The position numbers were made by a program, and so were the translations under genes. From the NCBI GenBank assembly GCA_002478505.1, contig DLOP01000135.1:28125-33137 (forward strand): a stretch of 5,013 nt of DNA. The letters run 5' to 3'. Under the pieces are notes generated by a model. The model was not told where the DNA came from, made no database searches, and worked only from the letters and a program-made list of their open reading frames with translations. Numbering within the stretch: the first letter of the stretch is position 1; each line of letters starts with the position of its first letter. The stretch comes from Lachnospiraceae bacterium UBA7481. GTDB taxonomy: Bacteria; Bacillota; Clostridia; Lachnospirales; Lachnospiraceae. Positions 1-5,013 of the stretch are shown here, one piece after another.

Positions 1-145
1 GAACAATGTCAATTGCAGGTACGCAATATACAACGTCCACTTCCTCGTTCTTTACCAACGGTTTCAGTTCTTCAACCAGTTTAACTGCCTCACTGGGAGT
101 CATATTCATCTTCCAGTTGCCGGCGATAATCTTTTTTCTTGCCAT
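1..145 (-). CDS. tpiA: Triosephosphate isomerase, N-terminal 48 residues (cut by left edge)
   Basis: Triosephosphate isomerase interconverts dihydroxyacetone phosphate and glyceraldehyde 3-phosphate in the cytoplasm. Only the start of the gene is present: the minus strand reads MARKKIIAGNWKMNMTPSEA and continues in frame to the edge. The AGNWKMN motif at residues 8-14 is the family signature and includes Asn10 and the catalytic Lys12. YCVPAIDIV at residues 40-48 matches the second beta strand of the TIM barrel, although many homologues have a Pro-Pro pair here. The start is fixed by a GAGAGGAG ribosome binding site at 153-160, 7 nt upstream. The gene lies 41 nt downstream of the pgk stop with no hairpin between, so it is very likely co-transcribed with pgk. 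The other roughly 200 residues expected for the family are outside the window. Confidence 0.96.
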   Translation of the reverse strand, partial: MARKKIIAGNWKMNMTPSEAVKLVEELKPLVKNEEVDVVYCVPAIDIV

Positions 146-186
146 GATCTTTCTCCTCTCATAATTACCTTATATGAACTTAATCT

Positions 187-1410
187 TTATTTATCATCTG
201 CAGCTACAACGCCCGGAAGCTCCTTGCCCTCTAAGAACTCAAGGGAAGCGCCGCCGCCTGTGGAAATATGGCTCATCTTATCTGCAAATCCTAACTGGTT
301 AACAGCCGCTGCGGAATCACCGCCGCCGATGATCGTGGTTGCATCTGTCTCAGCAAGGGATTTTGCTACAGCAATCGTACCTTTTGCCAGAGTCGGATTC
401 TCGAATACACCCATCGGTCCGTTCCATACAACCGTCTTAGCGGATTTCACAGCGTCAGCATAAAGCTCTGCTGTCTTTGTTCCGATATCAAGGCCTTCCA
501 TATCAGCAGGGATCTTGTCAGCATCTACCACCTGAACATCGATCGGTCCGTCAATAGGATCCGGGAAGTTTGCCGCGATTGTGGTATCGATCGGAAGAAG
601 CAGCTTCTTGCCAAGCTTCTCTGCCTTAGCCATCATTTCCTTACAGTAATCAAGTTTCTCTTCATCAACAAGAGATTTACCGATCTCATAGCCCTGTGCC
701 TTTAAGAACGTAAATGCCATACCGCCGCCGATGATCAACGTATCACACTTCTCCAGCAGATTATTGATAACATTTAACTTATCAGCCACCTTAGCGCCGC
801 CAAGGATCGCTACAAAAGGTCTTACCGGATTCTCAACTGCATTGCCAAGGAAATCGATCTCCTTCTGCATCAGATAACCAACTGCGCACTCACCGCCCTT
901 TGAACGAACGCAGTCTGTTACGCCTGCAACAGAAGCATGCGCACGATGGGAAGATCCGAATGCATCACATACATATACATCGCAAAGATCAGCCAGTTCT
1001 TTGGAGAATGCCTCTCCGTTCTTTGTCTCTTCGGAACCACGGAAACGTGTATTCTGAAGAAGAACAACATCGCCTTCCTTCATGTCGGCAACAGCCTTTG
1101 TTGCCGCCTCGCCTGTTACATTGTAATCGGCTACAAAATTAACTTCCTTGCCAAGCTTCTCAGAAAGTCTCTTGGCAACAGGCGCAAGGGATTCTCCCTC
1201 GTTCGGGCCGTTCTTTACCTTGCCCAAATGGGAGCAAAGGATTACCTTGCCGCCATCCTTAAGCAGCTTCTGAATCGTAGGAAGCGCTGCATTGATACGG
1301 GTTTCGTCTGTGATCTCACCGTTCTTTAAAGGTACGTTAAAGTCGCATCTTACTAAGACGCGCTTTCCGCTTACGTTGATATCATCTACTGACTTTTTGT
1401 TTAATGACAT
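187..1410 (-). CDS. pgk: Phosphoglycerate kinase
   Basis: Cytoplasmic enzyme that transfers the acyl phosphate of 1,3-bisphosphoglycerate to ADP, giving 3-phosphoglycerate and ATP. With the start chosen here it has 407 residues, normal for bacterial PGK (about 390-420). Visible motifs in order are RCDFNVPL (21-28), DETRI (35-39), SHLGK (60-64), NTRF (120-123), SSHRAHAS (153-160), the nucleotide-side GGAKVADK (204-211), GGGMAF (228-233), WNGPMGVFE (329-337), GGGDSAAAV (362-370) and the C-terminal STGGGASLEFLEGKELPG. The N-terminal 3-phosphoglycerate domain and C-terminal nucleotide domain both look intact. Residue 119, in LLQNTRF, is Gln where many PGKs have Glu (LEN[TV]RF). An in-frame ATG two codons upstream (1414-1416) lies only 2 nt from the Shine-Dalgarno sequence, whereas the ATG at 1410 is 8 nt away, so the latter is preferred. 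The gene sits between gap and tpiA on the same strand. Confidence 0.98.
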   Translation of the reverse strand: MSLNKKSVDDINVSGKRVLVRCDFNVPLKNGEITDETRINAALPTIQKLLKDGGKVILCSHLGKVKNGPNEGESLAPVAKRLSEKLGKEVNFVADYNVTGEAATKAVADMKEGDVVLLQNTRFRGSEETKNGEAFSKELADLCDVYVCDAFGSSHRAHASVAGVTDCVRSKGGECAVGYLMQKEIDFLGNAVENPVRPFVAILGGAKVADKLNVINNLLEKCDTLIIGGGMAFTFLKAQGYEIGKSLVDEEKLDYCKEMMAKAEKLGKKLLLPIDTTIAANFPDPIDGPIDVQVVDADKIPADMEGLDIGTKTAELYADAVKSAKTVVWNGPMGVFENPTLAKGTIAVAKSLAETDATTIIGGGDSAAAVNQLGFADKMSHISTGGGASLEFLEGKELPGVVAADDK

Positions 1411-1418
1411 GTCCATGT

Positions 1419-1425
1419 CCTCCTT
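1419..1425 (-). promoter_or_regulatory. Ribosome binding site of pgk (decides the start)
   Basis: On the minus strand this reads AAGGAGG, a full anti-16S match. It is 8 nt from the ATG at 1410-1408 and only 2 nt from the ATG at 1416-1414. Normal spacing therefore selects the inner ATG and a protein beginning MSLNKKS instead of MDMSLNKKS. Confidence 0.85.
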
Positions 1426-1456
1426 AATATAATAATATATTACAATAGCATTCCGG

Positions 1457-1492
1457 GAAGAAATAAGGTCCGGCCCTATTAGGACCGGACCT
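1457..1492 (-). terminator. Hairpin between gap and pgk: likely leaky terminator or processing site
   Basis: In minus-strand RNA, 1492-1481 pairs with 1477-1466 over 12 consecutive base pairs, including one G-U, closed by a 3-nt loop (1480-1478). The stem is GC-rich (AGGTCCGGTCCT against AGGGCCGGACCT). The stem is followed directly by TATTTCTTC, a short imperfect U-rich tract, which gives this strand the right polarity for intrinsic termination; the plus-strand side has no T run. It begins about 50 nt after the gap stop and ends about 55 nt before the pgk start. Because no convincing promoter was seen between it and pgk, it probably terminates only part of the transcripts or stabilises the 3' end of a gap-only mRNA. 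Confidence 0.72.
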
Positions 1493-1542
1493 CTTAAGTC
1501 TGCTTATAATGCAAGCTGGTAAATCATCAATCGTGATGCAAT

Positions 1543-2544
1543 TTACTGAAGCTCAGCAAAATACTTGATTGTTCTAACCATCTGGCTTGTGTAGCTGTTC
1601 TCATTGTCATACCAGGAAACTACCTGAACAAGATTGTCAGCGCCAACCATGGTCTGTGTTGCATCAAAGATGGAACCATATGTGCTTCCTACGATATCGC
1701 TGGAAACGATCTCATCTTCATTGTATCCGAAGGACTCTGTAGCTGCTGCCTTCATAGCTGCATTGATCTCTTCCTTTGTTACAGACTTCTCTACTGTAGC
1801 TACAAGGATTGTTGTAGAACCTGTAGGAGTCGGAACACGCTGTGCGGAACCGATCAGCTTTCCGTTCAGTTCAGGAATAACAAGACCGATAGCCTTAGCT
1901 GCGCCTGTGGAGTTAGGAACGATATTAACTGCGCCTGCGCGGGATCTTCTAAGGTCACCCTTTCTCTGAGGGCCATCAAGGATCATCTGGTCACCTGTGT
2001 AAGCGTGGATCGTGCTCATGATACCGGACTTGATGCCAGCAAGGTCATTCAGCGCCTTAGCCATAGGAGCTAAGCAGTTTGTTGTACAGGAAGCTGCTGA
2101 GATAATTGTATCAGAAGCCTTCAATGTCTCATGGTTAACATTGTAAACGATGGTAGGAAGGTCATTTCCTGCAGGAGCAGAGATAACTACCTTCTTAGCG
2201 CCAGCATTGATATGTGCCTGAGCCTTATCTTTGGAAGTATAGAATCCGGAGCACTCCAGAACTACATCTACGCCAAGCTCGCCCCAAGGACAATTATTAG
2301 CATCCGGCTCTTTATAAATCTTAAGTGTCTTACCATCTACGGTAATAGAATCTTCACCAGCAGATACTGTATCAGCTTTTGCATATTTACCCTGTGAAGA
2401 ATCATACTTCAAAAGGTGTGCCAACATCTTAGGGGATGTCAGATCATTGATTGCTACTACATCGTATCCCTCTGCACCAAACATCTGTCTGAATGCCAGA
2501 CGACCAATACGACCAAAACCATTAATTGCTACTTTAACTGCCAT
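1543..2544 (-). CDS. gap: Glyceraldehyde-3-phosphate dehydrogenase, NAD-type, phosphorylating
   Basis: Cytoplasmic glycolytic enzyme that oxidises glyceraldehyde 3-phosphate with NAD and inorganic phosphate to 1,3-bisphosphoglycerate, the substrate of the downstream pgk product. The protein has 333 residues, typical for type I GAPDH. The N-terminal Rossmann fold begins AINGFGRIGRLAFRQ (6-20). AINDL (31-35) carries Asp34, which fits a preference for NAD over NADP. The active-site motif ASCTTNC (151-157) contains catalytic Cys153, and STIHAYTGDQ (177-186) contains catalytic His180. DLRRSRAGAVNIVPNSTGAAKA (197-218) and WYDNENSY near the C-terminus are also diagnostic. The start at 2544 is supported by an AGGAGG site 8 nt upstream and by family alignment. 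The open frame reaches 33 codons further upstream, to 2643, but that stretch contains the promoter and does not resemble GAPDH. First gene of the cluster and divergent from the phosphoesterase gene. Confidence 0.98.
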   Translation of the reverse strand: MAVKVAINGFGRIGRLAFRQMFGAEGYDVVAINDLTSPKMLAHLLKYDSSQGKYAKADTVSAGEDSITVDGKTLKIYKEPDANNCPWGELGVDVVLECSGFYTSKDKAQAHINAGAKKVVISAPAGNDLPTIVYNVNHETLKASDTIISAASCTTNCLAPMAKALNDLAGIKSGIMSTIHAYTGDQMILDGPQRKGDLRRSRAGAVNIVPNSTGAAKAIGLVIPELNGKLIGSAQRVPTPTGSTTILVATVEKSVTKEEINAAMKAAATESFGYNEDEIVSSDIVGSTYGSIFDATQTMVGADNLVQVVSWYDNENSYTSQMVRTIKYFAELQ

Positions 2545-2552
2545 TTTGTTTT

Positions 2553-2558
2553 CCTCCT
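2553..2558 (-). promoter_or_regulatory. Ribosome binding site of gap (decides the start)
   Basis: The minus strand reads AGGAGG, 8 nt before the ATG at 2544-2542 that begins MAVKVAINGFGRIG. Its position supports the 333-residue protein against the longer open frame, whose upstream ATG at 2643 has no comparable site. Confidence 0.9.
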
Positions 2559-2589
2559 GAAAAGATAATGTTGTACTCAACTGAAAACT

Positions 2590-2618
2590 ATTGTAACCAA
2601 TTTGTCCTATTTTTTCAA
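2590..2618 (-). promoter_or_regulatory. SigA-type promoter of gap
   Basis: On the minus strand a -35 box TTGAAA (2618-2613) is followed after exactly 17 nt by a -10 box TACAAT (2595-2590). Each box differs from consensus at one position. Predicted transcription starts near 2583, giving a leader of about 39 nt that contains the AGGAGG site. The surrounding AT-rich DNA fits a strong housekeeping promoter, as expected for a glycolytic gene. It probably also drives pgk and tpiA by read-through of the hairpin at 1457-1492. No CggR-like repressor gene or clear operator is seen in the window. Confidence 0.8.
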
Positions 2619-2636
2619 GACATATCCTAGAAAAAT

Positions 2637-2666
2637 TTTCCATAAATTAATAAAATGTGGTATGAT
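2637..2666 (+). promoter_or_regulatory. Promoter of the PHP phosphoesterase gene (extended -10)
   Basis: TATGAT at 2661-2666 is preceded by TGG, making a TGnTATGAT extended -10 element. The -35 region is weak: TTTCCA at 2637-2642 with an 18-nt spacer, or TTCCAT one base on with 17. Transcription would begin near 2673 and leave a leader of about 110 nt before the ATG at 2782. The promoter is back to back with that of gap: the two -35 boxes are about 18 nt apart, so a regulator or supercoiling could couple them. Confidence 0.6.
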
Positions 2667-2681
2667 ACACATAAATATTGA

Positions 2682-2750
2682 CCCATGCATGGACATCATA
2701 TGTCGATTTTAGGGGAATTTACTCCCATACAACTCCTTTTGACGCATGGG
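2682..2750 (+). repeat. Cluster of dyads in the 5' leader of the phosphoesterase gene
   Basis: Just downstream of the predicted transcription start lie several small inverted repeats. CCATGCATGG (2683-2692) is a perfect 10-bp palindrome. GACAT-CAT-ATGTC (2692-2704) forms a 5-bp stem. GGGA/TCCC (2713-2716 with 2723-2726) forms a 4-bp stem. CCCATGC (2682-2688) is the exact reverse complement of GCATGGG (2744-2750) and could close the whole element as a 7-bp outer stem. This could be a folded mRNA leader or an operator. It matches no riboswitch, T-box or attenuator that I recognise, and dyads this small can arise by chance. Confidence 0.35.
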
Positions 2751-2781
2751 AATCGGACAAACTTTATTCAGGAGGTCTACT

Positions 2782-3600
2782 ATGCCTATCCTTGCAGACT
2801 GCCATATGCATACCCATCATTCCGGAGATTCTGACGCCCCTATGGAGGCAATGATCATCCGCGCCATGGAACTTGGTTTAAAACACATCTGTTTTACCGA
2901 GCATCAGGACTTTGATTTTGTCTATGAAACGGACGAACCCCAGGATATCTTTATTACAGATACTGATGCCTATCAGAAGGAACTGCGGGAAATGCAGACG
3001 AAGTATGGCGATCGGCTTGCTATCCGTTTTGGCATTGAGCTGGGACTCCAGACCCATATCACAGAGCAGTTAAATGATTATTCCTCCGCTTATGATTTTG
3101 ACTTTATCATAGGCTCCTCCCATTTATGCAACCACAAGGATCCGTATTTGAAAAGTTTTTTTATGGATCGGGACGAACAGGAAGCCTATCATGAATATTT
3201 TGACTATATCAGAGAATGTATTTCGTCCTTCAGTAATTTTGACGTCTATGGTCATTTAGACTATGTACTTCGGTATGGTCCCACAAAAAATGCCGGTTTT
3301 TGCTATCAGGAATATAAGGACGCGATTGACGCCATCCTCCGCTCTCTCATTGAGCGCGGCAAAGGCATTGAACTGAATACCAGCGGCTACTCCTATGCCC
3401 TCGGCGAACCCCACCCCTGCCGCGAGATCCTGCTCCGGTACAGGGAGCTTGGCGGCGAGATCCTGACCATCGGCAGCGACTCCCATGATCCCTCACGTAT
3501 CGCATCTGATTTTAACAGGGCCGCCAGCCTTCTCACCGACTGCGGTTTCCGCCATTACTGCGTCTTTGAACACCGCAGACCTGTATTTTACCCATTCTGA
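2782..3600 (+). CDS. PHP-superfamily phosphoesterase, histidinol-phosphatase (HisJ/HisK) family
   Basis: A 272-residue cytoplasmic metal-dependent phosphatase, near the family's usual 260-280. Its likely reaction is L-histidinol phosphate to L-histidinol, the penultimate step of histidine synthesis. PHP metal-site motifs are all present: CHMHTHHS with His8 and His10, FTEHQD with Glu40 and His41, GIELG with Glu86, GSSHL with His114, YGHLDYVLRYG with His158 and Asp160, and GSDSHDP with Asp233 and His235. ELNTSGY (197-203) and the C-terminal RRPVFYPF also fit the HisJ family. The start at 2782 has AGGAGG 6 nt upstream (2770-2775); an in-frame ATG at 2746 lacks a site and falls in the leader. No other his gene is in view, so the substrate is inferred from family resemblance and another small phosphoester is possible. 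It is transcribed away from gap and ends 196 bp before the flippase gene. Confidence 0.88.
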   Translation: MPILADCHMHTHHSGDSDAPMEAMIIRAMELGLKHICFTEHQDFDFVYETDEPQDIFITDTDAYQKELREMQTKYGDRLAIRFGIELGLQTHITEQLNDYSSAYDFDFIIGSSHLCNHKDPYLKSFFMDRDEQEAYHEYFDYIRECISSFSNFDVYGHLDYVLRYGPTKNAGFCYQEYKDAIDAILRSLIERGKGIELNTSGYSYALGEPHPCREILLRYRELGGEILTIGSDSHDPSRIASDFNRAASLLTDCGFRHYCVFEHRRPVFYPF

Positions 3601-3693
3601 TACGCTGCGCTTATCCTATGCTCCTTATACTGTGGATGCAAATCAGATAGAGAGTTATGTAAACCGGATATGACTTTTATATTAATCTCCCAT

Positions 3694-3708
3694 GCCGCCT
3701 TTGGCGGC
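3694..3708. repeat. GC-rich hairpin after the phosphoesterase gene
   Basis: GCCGCC-TTT-GGCGGC is a perfect 6-bp inverted repeat with a 3-nt loop, all G-C pairs, starting 93 nt past the phosphoesterase stop. Neither strand has a T run after it (plus strand continues TCAAATAG, minus strand ATGGGAG), so it is not a textbook intrinsic terminator. It may still mark the 3' end of the upstream mRNA, because it separates that gene from the next promoter. Confidence 0.5.
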
Positions 3709-3736
3709 TCAAATAGAAATGACGCTCCCCACACTT

Positions 3737-3765
3737 TCATATTTAACCTTCCGCTATCATATAAT
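3737..3765 (+). promoter_or_regulatory. SigE-like (mother-cell sporulation) promoter of the flippase gene
   Basis: TCATATT at 3737-3743 and CATATAAT at 3758-3765 are separated by 14 nt. Recalled from B. subtilis work, the SigE consensus is roughly KMATATT, 13-15 nt, CATACAMT. The -35 element matches fully and the -10 element at 7 of 8 positions. The embedded TATAAT (3760-3765) is also a perfect SigA -10 box, but no TTGACA-like -35 lies 16-18 nt upstream, so SigE recognition is the better reading. Transcription would start near 3772, about 25 nt before the ATG at 3797. Confidence 0.6.
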
Positions 3766-3796
3766 TGAAAGAAATAAATCCCACAGGTTTCTTTCT

Positions 3797-5013
3797 ATGT
3801 CCAATTCGCACCGTTTGATCAAAGGCACTGTCATCCTGACTGCTGCCGGTTTTCTAAGCCGCTTTCTCGGTTTTTTTTACCGGATTTATCTTTCCCGGCA
3901 ATTTACCGAGGAAAATATTGGTATCTACCAGCTTCTCACTCCCCTGATGGCGCTTGTTTTTGCCATCACAGCCGCCGGTCTGCAGACTGCCATTTCAAAA
4001 TATGTAGCGGCCTCTGTCCAAAAAAGCAGGGAACAGGCGCTGGATATCCTTACCGCAGGCGTCATGTTCAACCTGACGCTTTCGGTTCTGTTAAGCGTTT
4101 TTGTCTATCATTCCTCCGAAGATATTGCCGTCCTGTTTCTAAAGGAATCCAGAACAGCCCCTTTGATCCGCCTATTTGCCCTGTCCATTCCATTTGCCGG
4201 GCTGCATTCCTGCATCAATGGTTTTTTCTATGGCATGCAGAAAACCGGTCTGCCCGCGCTCTCGCAGCTTCTGGAACAGGTGCTCCGGATCCTGACGCTT
4301 GTGGTATTATGCGAATCCATCCTTCGCGCCTCCATGACTCCGCTGATCCAGGTCGCTGCCGTCGGATTGATCACCAGTGAAGCCGGTGCTGCTTTATTTT
4401 CTCTGTTTTATCTCTATCGATATATTATAAAGAATCAGATACCGCTTCATTTTCCTGCTGTAAAGAAGCTTCTCGCCATTATAAGAGAGCTTTTTTCCAT
4501 GGCGTGGCCATTGACGGCAAGCCGTGTTGTGATTACGCTTATGCTTGCCTTGGAAGCCGCCTATATGCCGGAGATGATGATCCGCTCCGGACTTTCACGT
4601 GCCGTTGCATTAGGCTCTTACGGCATCCTTTCCGGTATGGCGCTGCCGCTGATCCTCTTTCCCAATGCTATCACCAATTCCTTATCCGTCCTGCTCCTTC
4701 CCATGGTATCCGAGGCGGAAGAACAGGGAAAAAACAATACGATCGTGGCAGCCACCAGGCGTTCCATTAAATACTGCTGTTTCTGGGGTTTTCTCTGCTG
4801 TTTTGGATTTTACTTTTTAGGGCCTCCTATAGCCACCTTTTTATTTCATAATGCACAGGCCGGTGAATATGTCCGCTCCTTAAGTTTTATCTGCCCTTTC
4901 CTTTATCTGTCTGTCACTACAGGCAGCATATTACATGGGCTTGGACGCACGAAGATCACCTTTCTGGCACAGGTCGTCTCTCTCGGCATCCGTCTGGGAT
5001 TTGTCTTCCTGCT
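3797..5013 (+). CDS. SpoVB/MurJ-type lipid-linked oligosaccharide flippase, C-terminus cut by right edge
   Basis: Multi-spanning membrane protein of the MVF/MOP exporter superfamily. It resembles SpoVB-type proteins, which are thought to move lipid-linked cell-wall or spore-cortex precursors across the membrane. 405 codons are visible, open to the edge; the family usually has about 450-550 residues. The N-terminus is MSNSHRLIKGTVILTAAGFL, followed by SRFLGFFYRIYLSR (21-34), ENIGIYQLLTPLMALVFAIT (39-58) and GLQTAISKYVA (61-71), a typical SpoVB-like opening. FFYGMQKTGLPALSQLLEQV (143-162) and GSYGILSGMALPLILFPNAI (273-292), continuing to LLLPMVSEAEE (299-309), match later conserved segments. 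About ten hydrophobic spans are apparent. No closer in-frame start exists upstream. The ribosome binding site is weak: only ACAGG at 3783-3787, 9 nt away. The SigE-like promoter suggests a sporulation role, but Clostridia often carry several paralogues, so it need not be the orthologue of B. subtilis spoVB. Confidence 0.86.
   Translation, partial: MSNSHRLIKGTVILTAAGFLSRFLGFFYRIYLSRQFTEENIGIYQLLTPLMALVFAITAAGLQTAISKYVAASVQKSREQALDILTAGVMFNLTLSVLLSVFVYHSSEDIAVLFLKESRTAPLIRLFALSIPFAGLHSCINGFFYGMQKTGLPALSQLLEQVLRILTLVVLCESILRASMTPLIQVAAVGLITSEAGAALFSLFYLYRYIIKNQIPLHFPAVKKLLAIIRELFSMAWPLTASRVVITLMLALEAAYMPEMMIRSGLSRAVALGSYGILSGMALPLILFPNAITNSLSVLLLPMVSEAEEQGKNNTIVAATRRSIKYCCFWGFLCCFGFYFLGPPIATFLFHNAQAGEYVRSLSFICPFLYLSVTTGSILHGLGRTKITFLAQVVSLGIRLGFVFL

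Noticed and set aside
937..1329. 130-codon open frame antisense to pgk (and a shorter one from 900)
   Set aside because: Low-complexity-like translation with no motif, no ribosome binding site, and pgk fully explains the sequence.
1417..1465. A separate pgk promoter in the AT-rich stretch before pgk
   Set aside because: TATATT-like sequences occur but no -35 box at suitable spacing is convincing, so none is annotated.
1525..1538. CATCA-ATCG-TGATG hairpin just after the gap stop
   Set aside because: Only five A/T-rich base pairs and no U tract; much weaker than the hairpin at 1466-1492 and compatible with chance.
1634..1969. 111-codon open frame antisense to gap
   Set aside because: Mirror of gap codon bias; no start signals and no recognisable domain.
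2545..2643. 33-codon N-terminal extension of gap (MENFSRICLEK...)
   Set aside because: It has no ribosome binding site, bears no GAPDH similarity, and contains the gap -35 and -10 boxes and the AGGAGG site of the real start.
2746..2781. 12-codon extension of the phosphoesterase from the ATG at 2746
   Set aside because: No Shine-Dalgarno precedes it, and the AGGAGG at 2770-2775 correctly spaces the ATG at 2782, which starts the family-typical MPILADCHMH.
2673..2781. T-box or his-attenuator in the phosphoesterase leader
   Set aside because: No T-box sequence (AGGGTGGNACCGCG), no histidine-rich leader peptide and no terminator before the gene were found.
3256..3486. 76-codon minus-strand open frame inside the phosphoesterase gene
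   Set aside because: Complementary-strand shadow of a gene with intact catalytic motifs; no ribosome binding site.
3485..3673. 62-codon plus-strand open frame overlapping and running past the phosphoesterase stop
   Set aside because: It is out of frame with a gene whose C-terminus (PVFYPF) is already family-typical, has no ribosome binding site and no recognisable product; I see no sign of a frameshift.
4504..4770. 88-codon plus-strand open frame inside the flippase gene
   Set aside because: It is a +1 register shadow of the flippase frame, which is continuous and clearly homologous to SpoVB-type proteins through this stretch.

Overview
The window holds ordinary chromosomal core genes of a low-to-moderate GC, probably spore-forming Firmicute. 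Protein wording in the GapA, Pgk and SpoVB-like products, strong AGGAGG ribosome binding sites and the gap-pgk-tpi order all point to Clostridia, most likely Lachnospiraceae. This placement comes from recognition, not from a search, and no species can be named.

The left half (1-2618) is a minus-strand glycolytic cluster read right to left: gap (NAD-type glyceraldehyde-3-phosphate dehydrogenase), pgk (phosphoglycerate kinase) and the first 48 codons of tpiA (triosephosphate isomerase), which runs off the left edge. These enzymes interconvert triose phosphates and make 1,3-bisphosphoglycerate and then ATP. A clear SigA-type promoter (TTGAAA, 17 bp, TACAAT) precedes gap. A strong hairpin with a short U-rich tail lies between gap and pgk and probably lowers transcription of the distal genes relative to gap. 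No terminator is visible between pgk and tpiA.

The centre (2619-2781) is a divergent intergenic region. It carries the gap promoter on one strand and, back to back, an extended -10 promoter for the rightward gene, followed by a leader of about 110 nt rich in small dyads.

The right half is plus-strand. It has a complete PHP-superfamily phosphoesterase of the histidinol-phosphatase (HisJ/HisK) type, then a 196-bp gap, then the first 405 codons of a multi-spanning SpoVB/MurJ-type (MVF/MOP) flippase that runs off the right edge. The gap contains a GC-rich hairpin and a sequence closely matching the Bacillus/Clostridium mother-cell SigE promoter. That match suggests the flippase belongs to the sporulation programme, as spoVB does in B. 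subtilis.

I found no mobile element, CRISPR array, tRNA or rRNA, and nothing that looks like an undescribed system. The points worth a second look are regulatory: the gap/pgk hairpin, the structured leader and the SigE-like promoter.
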